Assembly: GCA_902795905.1 (NCBI GenBank)
Contig: CADBMY010000073.1
Coordinates: 1 to 6,960, forward strand
Direction: 5' to 3'
Length of the DNA stretch: 6,960 nucleotides
From: an uncultured Erysipelotrichaceae bacterium
GTDB taxonomy: Bacteria; Bacillota_I; Bacilli_A; Erysipelotrichales; Erysipelotrichaceae
The notes under the pieces are model-generated. The model saw only the letters and a program-made list of their open reading frames with translations. It made no database searches and was not told the origin of the DNA. This document shows, one piece after another, positions 1 to 4,978 of this stretch; position 1 is the stretch's first letter, and each line of letters starts with the position of its first letter. The position numbers and the translations under genes were made by a program.

Positions 1-684
1 CTGCTGGAAGAGGAAATGCAGAGACAGTATGCGGAACTGCAGGCACAGGGCAACAAGATCGCTTCGAATATCGCCTGGATCCAGCAGACAATGGCTGACA
101 TTACCGAAAAACTGAACGAAGTGGTGGCGGCAGGAAGCTGGACATACCCGATCGTCGGCGGGCATATCAATGCCAATGCCGGAACCTGGCACTACTATTC
201 CGGTGCTCTGCATTTAGGTGCAGACTTTGTGGCAGCCAAGGGTACAGCAGTTGTGGCAGCCGGCAACGGTGTTATCCTGCATAGTACGGATGGCTGTGAT
301 GACGGCTATATCGGCAATGGCTGTACATACGGCGGTGCCTGGGGCGGCGGCAATCAGGTCTTCGCACTGTTCAAGGTCGACGGCGGTCTTTACGGTATGT
401 CCTACAGTCATCTGTTAAAGGGAACCACGATCGCAGCCGGTACCGTTGTCAGTGCCGGTGACCGTATCGCTTCCGTAGGCACATCCGGAAACAGTTCGGG
501 ACCTCACTGTCATATCGAAGTGTATTATCTCGGCAGCGCTGATAACTTTGCCAGATATGCCGCAAACTGGAACGGTGACCTGGCCTTCAATGCCGGCTGG
601 GGTACGACCGGATACAATCTGCGCTGCGAAGCTGGAAACAGTGCACCGTGCCGGGTAAGACCGGAAGCCATATTCGGAGGCTGA
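1..684 (+). CDS. M23 (LytM-type) peptidoglycan endopeptidase with coiled-coil N-part, 5' truncated
   Basis: This is the 3' end of a gene; the frame is open from base 1, so the true start lies upstream and the first internal ATG (16) is not the start. Visible residues 1-45 are charged and helical, consistent with the end of a coiled coil. The rest is an M23 metallopeptidase domain. The zinc ligands are intact: His71 and Asp75 in HLGAD, and His171 in PHCHIE, where His169 completes the HxH motif; His137 in YSHL is the other expected active-site histidine. M23 enzymes hydrolyse peptide bonds in peptidoglycan stems or bridges outside the membrane. Two close cysteine pairs (99/108 and 209/217) look like disulfides, which fits export. 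The signal peptide would be in the missing part. It overlaps no gene but is followed one base later by a VanY-type gene, so the two are probably co-transcribed. By analogy with coiled-coil M23 proteins of the EnvC type it could be activated by FtsEX; that is inference, since the upstream genes are not visible. Confidence 0.93.
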   Translation: MLEEEMQRQYAELQAQGNKIASNIAWIQQTMADITEKLNEVVAAGSWTYPIVGGHINANAGTWHYYSGALHLGADFVAAKGTAVVAAGNGVILHSTDGCDDGYIGNGCTYGGAWGGGNQVFALFKVDGGLYGMSYSHLLKGTTIAAGTVVSAGDRIASVGTSGNSSGPHCHIEVYYLGSADNFARYAANWNGDLAFNAGWGTTGYNLRCEAGNSAPCRVRPEAIFGG

Positions 685-685
685 T

Positions 686-1513
686 ATGAACAGAAGCGTA
701 AAGAAAAAAATCACGGTGATCGCCGTATTGAGCTGTCTGATCCTGCTGGGACTTGCATACCTGAAATTCTTCGGAAAGGTCAAACCGTCAGCACCGGTAA
801 GACCGACAGCCAGTGCCACAGCCTCAGCTGTACCCGAAACCCCGGCGGCAGAGACACCTTCGGAAACACCCGAAGAGACCCCGGAGGCAACACCTGAGAC
901 AACACCGGAAAGCACACCGGTGCCGACACCGGCAGTACCTGATGCGGATATCACCAGTGATGACAGTATGACCCGTCTGCTGAATAAGACATATACCGTA
1001 TCGTCAAGTTATGCACCGCAGGATCTGCGTACGGTCAATGTCCGCAGTGATCACCCGCAGATGATGCGCAGTGAAGCTGCTGATGCGATGGAAAAGATGA
1101 TCGGAGCAGCCCTGAATGACGGTATCACTCTGAAACTGATCAGCGGTTACCGATCCTACAGGGAACAGACTTCACTGTACAATACGTATCTCTACCGCTA
1201 TGGCAAAGAGAAGACATCACTGATGGATGCGACGCCCGGTGCCAGTGAGCATCAGCTTGGTCTCGCCGCAGATCTTGGCAACTGGAGCGGATACTGTGAC
1301 CTGAATACCTGTTTTACCGGGTATCCCACATATACATGGCTGCAGGATCACGCCCATGAATACGGCTTTATCGAACGTTATCCGACCGGTAAGGAAAATA
1401 TCACCGGTATCATGGGTTCACCCTGGCACTGGCGCTATGTCGGTGTTGAGGAAGCCGGCAGGATCAAAGCCTCCGGTCTGACCATGGAAGAATACTACGG
1501 GAAAACCAACTGA
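686..1513 (+). CDS. Membrane-anchored VanY/LdcB-type D,D- or L,D-carboxypeptidase (M15B family), atypical active site
   Basis: This 275-residue protein has a short basic N-terminus, one hydrophobic anchor at about residues 9-28, a Pro/Thr/Glu-rich stalk (50-85) and a VanY domain from about 95 to 270. Family members remove the terminal D-alanine, or the D-Ala left on tetrapeptides, from peptidoglycan stems outside the membrane. Family landmarks are SGYRSY, SEHQLGLAAD with zinc ligands His189 and Asp196, and PWHWRYVG with the third ligand His248. The residue three before His248, normally the catalytic Glu of an E-P-W-H motif, is Ser245 here, so activity may be altered or lost. Cys204 and Cys209 could form a disulfide. 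The start is ATG at 686, one base after the M23 stop; its GGAGG (676-680) sits five bases upstream, inside the end of the M23 gene. This indicates one transcript with translational linkage, closed by the terminator at 1524-1550. Family assignment is firm; D,D versus L,D specificity cannot be decided from the sequence. Confidence 0.92.
   Translation: MNRSVKKKITVIAVLSCLILLGLAYLKFFGKVKPSAPVRPTASATASAVPETPAAETPSETPEETPEATPETTPESTPVPTPAVPDADITSDDSMTRLLNKTYTVSSSYAPQDLRTVNVRSDHPQMMRSEAADAMEKMIGAALNDGITLKLISGYRSYREQTSLYNTYLYRYGKEKTSLMDATPGASEHQLGLAADLGNWSGYCDLNTCFTGYPTYTWLQDHAHEYGFIERYPTGKENITGIMGSPWHWRYVGVEEAGRIKASGLTMEEYYGKTN
833..940 (+). repeat. Low-complexity Pro/Thr/Glu repeat encoding the wall-spanning stalk
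   Basis: Residues 50-85 of the VanY-type protein are built of irregular ETP-x units (for example ETPEETPEATPETTPEST). This is typical of an extended, flexible linker that holds an exported catalytic domain away from its membrane anchor. The DNA is correspondingly repetitive at a 6-12 base scale, so length variation between strains by slippage is plausible. Confidence 0.85.
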
Positions 1514-1523
1514 CAGTCATGAG

Positions 1524-1550
1524 ACCGTCCTGTTCAGCAGGACGGTTTTA
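1524..1550 (+). terminator. Rho-independent terminator of the M23/VanY unit
   Basis: A perfect 9-bp stem, ACCGTCCTG (1524-1532) with CAGGACGGT (1538-1546), closes a 5-base loop and runs into a short TTTTAT tail. It starts ten bases after the VanY-type stop codon and is GC-rich, so it should end the peptidase transcript before the first MATE gene. Confidence 0.85.
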
Positions 1551-1598
1551 TCATGCCTGAAACTATCTGATCCTCAGTAAAAAAACAGTTGTAAATCC

Positions 1599-1628
1599 AT
1601 GGCAGTCAGCAGGAAAATACGATAGTAT
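1599..1628 (+). promoter_or_regulatory. Weak promoter candidate for the first MATE gene
   Basis: ATGGCA (1599-1604) and TAGTAT (1623-1628), 18 bases apart, each match four of six positions of the sigma-A consensus. A promoter is expected here because a terminator lies upstream and the MATE gene begins at 1649, but the match is poor and the exact position is uncertain. The remaining bases between 1551 and 1648 show nothing else I can support. Confidence 0.3.
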
Positions 1629-1648
1629 AGAAACACCTGAGGATTAAT

Positions 1649-3028
1649 ATGACAGAGATCAGCGCAAAACCCGGAAAGTACTTCGGAGATAAAGAGTTCT
1701 ACAGTAAATCCGCAAAACTTGCCATACCCTCCATGCTTCAGCAGCTGCTCAGCAGTGCCATGGGTATCGTTGATACGATGATGGTCTCCTGGATCGGCAA
1801 AGTCTCGGCTGTCGGTGTCGGCAGTCAGCTGGAACAGCTGGCGATCAGCATCTGTTTCGGTGTGCTTGAAGGTGTCGGCATCTTTGCGGCACAGTTCTTC
1901 GGCGCCGGCGATTTCCGCAATATGAAGCGTACCTTCGGATTGGCACTGATCCTGAACTTTATCATTACCTTTCTGTGGTTTCTGGCAGCGTTATTCTTTG
2001 CCAGACCGATCATGCATTTCTATGTCAAAGATCCGGCTGTTATCGAAGACGGTCTGTTATATCTGCAGATCGTAAAATATGCATATGTACCGATGGCTCT
2101 GGCCATGGTATACAACCACATGTTCCGTTCCATTCACAAGACCAATATTCCGATGTGGATCGGTATCGGCAGTATGACCTGTAACCTGATCTTCAATTAT
2201 CTGCTGATCTTCGGTAAATTCGGTTTTCCTGCCCTCGGTGTGCGCGGTGCGGCTTTCGGCACCGTCATTGCCCAGTATGTATCACTGTTTTCGTATATGA
2301 TCGTTTCAAAGGTCCTGAAGGTGCCGTTTATCGGTACCCTGAAACAGATCTTCAGTCTTGATCTGCGCTTTATCCGTCCGATCATGCACAGAACGATCCC
2401 GACGATCATCAACGAGGCATTCTTCGGCTTCGGTTCATCCATGTTTATCAAGGCATATGCACTGCTCGGCACCAAGGTCACCGATGCATACTATGTAGGC
2501 AACACGATCACGAGAATGTTCTTCAGCATATGCAACGGACTCAGTGTCGCAACCGCCATGATGCTAGGGGCCGAACTCGGCGCCGGACGCAGGGATGACG
2601 CGATCCGCATGAGCCGTTATTTCATTACGATGTCTTTGATCCTGGCAGTGGTCTTTGTGGTATTGATCTCCGGGTTTGCGGGACCGCTGGTTGATCTCTT
2701 CGGCATGACCGATGCGGAAGTATACAGAATCGCAGTCGGTGTTGTCAGGGTATCCTCGCTCAGGATCGCCATGCGTCTCTTCATTGTTGTTATTTTCTCG
2801 GCGCTTCGTTCCGGCGGTGATTCCCGTTATCTGATGTTCCTGGATGCAGGCATCATGTGGACTGTCGGTATTCCGCTGGCATATATCAGTGTTCTGTGGC
2901 TCGGTCTGACGAACTTTATCGTTGTCTTCCTGATCGTTCAGATGGAACAGGTCGTCCGTGCATTGCTTGGAATGCGCAGATTATTGTCAAATAAATGGGC
3001 AATCAACTTAACAAAACTAGTAAATTAA
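1649..3028 (+). CDS. MATE family efflux transporter (first copy)
   Basis: This 459-residue integral membrane protein has about twelve hydrophobic segments, the normal length and layout for MATE exporters, which expel cationic drugs or metabolites using a sodium or proton gradient. The family's internal two-fold symmetry is visible: GVLEGVGIFAAQFFGAGD (residues 71-88) in the N-half corresponds to GLSVATAMMLGAELGAGR (297-314) in the C-half. The first membrane segment carries IVDTMMVSWIG with Asp42, a position often acidic in this family, and the C-half has the usual ALRSGGDSRYLMFLDAG (385-401). The ATG at 1649 is supported by GAGG (1639-1642), six bases upstream. It is downstream of the peptidase terminator and 57 bases upstream of the DUF349 gene, with no clear terminator between them, so read-through into that gene is possible. 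Substrate cannot be inferred. It is only distantly similar to the second MATE protein in the window. Confidence 0.94.
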   Translation: MTEISAKPGKYFGDKEFYSKSAKLAIPSMLQQLLSSAMGIVDTMMVSWIGKVSAVGVGSQLEQLAISICFGVLEGVGIFAAQFFGAGDFRNMKRTFGLALILNFIITFLWFLAALFFARPIMHFYVKDPAVIEDGLLYLQIVKYAYVPMALAMVYNHMFRSIHKTNIPMWIGIGSMTCNLIFNYLLIFGKFGFPALGVRGAAFGTVIAQYVSLFSYMIVSKVLKVPFIGTLKQIFSLDLRFIRPIMHRTIPTIINEAFFGFGSSMFIKAYALLGTKVTDAYYVGNTITRMFFSICNGLSVATAMMLGAELGAGRRDDAIRMSRYFITMSLILAVVFVVLISGFAGPLVDLFGMTDAEVYRIAVGVVRVSSLRIAMRLFIVVIFSALRSGGDSRYLMFLDAGIMWTVGIPLAYISVLWLGLTNFIVVFLIVQMEQVVRALLGMRRLLSNKWAINLTKLVN

Positions 3029-3052
3029 AAAAAATAGGCTAAAATATATAGT
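3025..3052 (+). promoter_or_regulatory. Promoter candidate for the DUF349 gene
   Basis: TTAAAA (3025-3030) and TATAGT (3047-3052, five of six to the -10 consensus) are 16 bases apart in a strikingly AT-rich stretch that begins at the MATE stop codon. TAAAAT (3040-3045) and TGTAAT (3055-3060) are alternative -10 boxes in the same stretch. This suggests the DUF349 gene has its own start of transcription in addition to any read-through. Confidence 0.5.
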
Positions 3053-3085
3053 AGTGTAATATTGCGCAGATAGAGGAGTATTCAA

Positions 3086-4453
3086 ATGGATTGGAAAGAA
3101 TTAAAAGATTTTGATGAAAAGTTTGCGAAGATCAACATTCGTAAACGTGAGGGGACATTCGGCGGCAGTGTCGTGGAAGTTCTGTACGGTGCAAAGGATG
3201 CCGACGGAAACCCTGTAATGCCGAGAGAGGATGCGGAAGACGGACACGGACGCTGGTTCGGTATTGATATTGACGGAGAGCATATCATGTTCTCACTGCA
3301 GAAGCCTGCATCTGAAGGCGGAGAGATCGAGTACACTACAGACAGCGGTGATCATGCGCTTGAAGACATGATTGCGGCAATCGACAGGAAGCAGGAGATC
3401 TGCCGTACCATGGCTGCTTTAGAAGACAGCACAGATGCTGATGCAGAAGAAAAGTTCGAAGCTCTGAAACAGGAATGGAAGACGATCAAGAACTGGAACA
3501 CACCGAAAGAGGCAAGCAATACGGCATGGTTCAACCGGCTCGTAGAGTCTCACAGCACACATCAGGAAGAAATTAAGCGCAACATCGCCGATAAGCAGAC
3601 GATCATTGAGAAGGCTAAGGAACTGGCTGAATCCACAAGCTGGAAAGAGACTCAGGCAGCTTTTGAGAATCTGCGCCGTGAGTTCAGAGATATCCGTTCC
3701 GCAGGCAGTATGGAAGATGAACTGTGGGCTCAGTTCAAGGAGTATTCCAATGCTTTCAACGCTAAGCGTAAAGAATACTTTGCCAACCTGGATCAGATCA
3801 GAGCTGCCAGCAAGGTAAAGAAGGAAGAGATCATCGAACAGGCTAAGGAAGTTGTCAAGAGCACAAACTTCAAGGCAGCCGGTGAGAAGATGAATGAACT
3901 GATGGAAGAATGGAAGAAAGCCGGAAGTTCAGGACGTGAATTCGATGATGGTCTCTGGGCACAGTTCAGTGAACTCAGAAAGACATTCTTCGACAACCGT
4001 AAGGCATTCTTCAGTGAAATGAGAGAAACACAGAAGAAGAGCGCAGAGATCAAGAATAAACTGATCGATGAAGTTAAGGAGATCGTTGAAAAGTCTGACT
4101 TCTCCAAGCAGATCACCGAAAGAATGAAGGAGATCGACAAGGAGTGGAAGGCGGCAGGATTCTCCGGTAAAGACAGCAATGATACACTGTGGGAGACCTT
4201 CAAGGAGGCCAAGAACAAGTTCTGGGATGCCAAGCATGAAGACAGCCAGAAGAGATTCAAGGATATCATCACCCGTAAGGAAGAGACCCTGAAGAAGGTA
4301 CGTGCCGAGATCGAAGAACTCCAGATCAAGGAATACGAGACAGAGGACTTCGACCGTATCCGCGGTATCCAGAAGCGTGTTGAAGAGAAGCGTGAAGTTG
4401 CGGATTCTCTCGCTAACGATATCAAGGAACTGAACGAGAAACTCGACAAGTAA
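3086..4453 (+). CDS. DUF349 repeat protein with an unrecognised N-terminal domain
   Basis: This 455-residue protein has no signal peptide or membrane segment and is presumably cytoplasmic. Residues about 105-386 are four tandem helical DUF349 units of roughly 77 residues. The anchor pattern is an aromatic after an acidic residue (Trp131, Phe200, Trp276, Trp354), followed by an LW-xx-F core (Trp148, Trp214, Trp291, Trp369); the first unit is degenerate. Residues 390-455 are a highly charged coiled-coil tail. Residues 1-95 are different: mixed, partly beta-like, with GRWFGIDIDGEHIMFSL, and I cannot assign them to a family. DUF349 has no settled biochemical role, so no function is given. The start is ATG at 3086 with a strong GAGGAG (3073-3078) seven bases upstream. 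The gene has its own promoter candidate and a strong terminator. It uses AAG, GAA, AAC and TTC heavily, which might reflect good expression, but its Lys/Glu-rich composition confounds this. Confidence 0.9.
   Translation: MDWKELKDFDEKFAKINIRKREGTFGGSVVEVLYGAKDADGNPVMPREDAEDGHGRWFGIDIDGEHIMFSLQKPASEGGEIEYTTDSGDHALEDMIAAIDRKQEICRTMAALEDSTDADAEEKFEALKQEWKTIKNWNTPKEASNTAWFNRLVESHSTHQEEIKRNIADKQTIIEKAKELAESTSWKETQAAFENLRREFRDIRSAGSMEDELWAQFKEYSNAFNAKRKEYFANLDQIRAASKVKKEEIIEQAKEVVKSTNFKAAGEKMNELMEEWKKAGSSGREFDDGLWAQFSELRKTFFDNRKAFFSEMRETQKKSAEIKNKLIDEVKEIVEKSDFSKQITERMKEIDKEWKAAGFSGKDSNDTLWETFKEAKNKFWDAKHEDSQKRFKDIITRKEETLKKVRAEIEELQIKEYETEDFDRIRGIQKRVEEKREVADSLANDIKELNEKLDK
3398..4243 (+). repeat. 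Four tandem DUF349 protein repeats
   Basis: The repeat is seen in the protein: units at about residues 105-162, 176-232, 253-312 and 329-386. The LW core tryptophans are spaced 66, 77 and 78 residues apart. Units 2 to 4 share a motif of the form W/F-K-x-A-G then LW-xx-F then an aromatic-rich helix; unit 1 replaces LW with AW and lacks the glycine. The DNA itself is not obviously repeated, so the duplication is old. Confidence 0.85.
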
Positions 4454-4470
4454 AAAAAGATAAAACATAC

Positions 4471-4499
4471 AAAGAGGAAGGACACTGTCCTTCCTTTTT
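4471..4499 (+). terminator. Rho-independent terminator of the DUF349 gene
   Basis: GGAAGGAC (4476-4483) pairs with GTCCTTCC (4487-4494) around a 3-base loop. The stem can be extended outward by A-T pairs to 4471/4499, and the right arm runs into five Ts. It lies 17 bases after the stop codon. The A-rich left flank and T-rich right flank make it a strong plus-strand terminator. Confidence 0.92.
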
Positions 4500-4505
4500 A
4501 CGTAT

Positions 4506-4534
4506 AAGAAAACGTCATTACACGGTAATGACGT
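4506..4534 (-). terminator. Rho-independent terminator of the small minus-strand gene
   Basis: ACGTCATTA (4512-4520) and TAATGACGT (4526-4534) form a perfect 9-bp stem that can gain one more C-G pair in the loop. Read on the minus strand, the hairpin starts directly after the TAG stop of the small gene and is followed by TTTTCTT. It therefore points toward ending minus-strand transcription and supports that gene being real. Confidence 0.82.
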
Positions 4535-4759
4535 CTAAGCCTGTTCGAGGGATACCTTGATGAACTGTGCGGTATCCGCATCTAATGCATACCGGTGATT
4601 GTTGTAGCTGATAATGACCCCGCCGTCCCCGAGATTGCGGATCATCCGCAGGGGAAGATCTCTGTCACTGAATACAGGCATCAGGGATCTGCCGATCGTA
4701 CCGATCAGCCAGGTAATAAAGCAGGACTGCCCGTTGTGGATACTCAATAAAGTTAACAT
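4535..4759 (-). CDS. Small protein of unknown function, 74 residues
   Basis: I do not recognise this protein. It has a moderately hydrophobic first half (LLSIHNGQSCFITWLIGTIG), too polar for a confident membrane segment, then a soluble part with a possible beta-hairpin (DGGVIISYNNHRYALDADTAQF) and a short acidic C-terminal helix. I place the start at ATG 4759 because GGAGG (minus strand, 4764-4768) sits just upstream; an in-frame GTG at 4789 would add ten residues but would put that site inside the gene. Codon choice (ATC, CTG, GGC, GAC, CAG) matches the neighbouring genes, and a minus-strand terminator abuts the stop codon, so I judge it a real gene rather than a chance frame. It is convergent with the DUF349 gene and divergent from the second MATE gene. 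A link to either is possible but not shown. Confidence 0.7.
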   Translation of the reverse strand: MLTLLSIHNGQSCFITWLIGTIGRSLMPVFSDRDLPLRMIRNLGDGGVIISYNNHRYALDADTAQFIKVSLEQA

Positions 4760-4763
4760 ATGA

Positions 4764-4768
4764 CCTCC
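4764..4768 (-). promoter_or_regulatory. Ribosome binding site fixing the start of the small minus-strand gene
   Basis: On the minus strand GGAGG, part of GGAGGT, lies four bases before the ATG at 4759. Spacing is a little short but acceptable. It argues against the longer GTG start at 4789, which has no purine-rich stretch in the right place. Confidence 0.7.
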
Positions 4769-4820
4769 GCAAGCATGTTTATTACGCACTGCTTAACCAT
4801 GCGGCAGGCTTTGATCAACT

Positions 4821-4836
4821 GAATACGAGTGTATTC
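4821..4836. promoter_or_regulatory. Inverted repeat GAATAC-N4-GTATTC, possible operator
   Basis: A perfect 6-4-6 inverted repeat lies in the divergent region, 62 bases upstream of the small minus-strand gene and about 140 bases upstream of the second MATE gene. It has no T-run, so it is not a terminator. Its size fits a site for a dimeric repressor, but I cannot name the regulator and a chance occurrence is possible. Confidence 0.4.
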
Positions 4837-4898
4837 TGCCTGATTTCACAGTATCATCCCGGATGCCTGTCAGTCCAGTCTAACAGGATTCTCTGTAT

Positions 4899-4910
4899 GT
4901 AAGCCCTTAC
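4899..4910. promoter_or_regulatory. Inverted repeat GTAAG-CC-CTTAC, possible operator
   Basis: A 5-2-5 inverted repeat lies 36 bases upstream of the perfect TATAAT box of the second MATE gene, just upstream of where its -35 region should be. The position suits a regulator site, but the element is short. Confidence 0.3.
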
Positions 4911-4924
4911 TTATAAACTTGGTG

Positions 4925-4952
4925 TTTTAATATACGCAAAACATTGTATAAT
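4925..4952 (+). promoter_or_regulatory. Promoter of the second MATE gene
   Basis: TATAAT (4947-4952) is a perfect -10 box, 26 bases before the ATG. The best -35 at normal spacing is TTTTAA (4925-4930, 16-base spacer), a poor match, so the promoter may rely on its -10 and AT-rich surroundings or on an activator. The transcript leader would be only about 20 bases long, leaving no room for a riboswitch. Confidence 0.65.
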
Positions 4953-4978
4953 TCCTTTTGCATTTTTAAGAGGTTTCT

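Noticed and set aside
725..737. Possible lipoprotein signal (V-L-S-C at residues 14-17) in the VanY-type protein
   Set aside because: The hydrophobic stretch continues for about ten residues after the cysteine and Leu is unusual at the second lipobox position; an uncleaved membrane anchor fits better.
415..954. 179-codon open frame on the minus strand across the M23/VanY junction, rich in Ser, Gly and Val
   Set aside because: It is the antisense shadow of the M23 end and the ETP-repeat stalk; both plus-strand proteins have clear family motifs there.
3793..4485. 230-codon minus-strand frame rich in Ser, Leu and Phe, plus an overlapping 179-codon frame
   Set aside because: These are antisense shadows of the Lys/Glu-rich DUF349 gene (AAG/GAA read backwards give Leu/Phe/Ser); no sensible start site or motif is present.
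4760..4789. GTG start at 4789 extending the small minus-strand protein by ten residues
   Set aside because: The GGAGG at 4764-4768 would fall inside the coding region, and no purine-rich site precedes the GTG.
4953..4978. Riboswitch or attenuator ahead of the second MATE gene
   Set aside because: The predicted leader is only about 20 bases long, and the inverted repeats lie upstream of the promoter.
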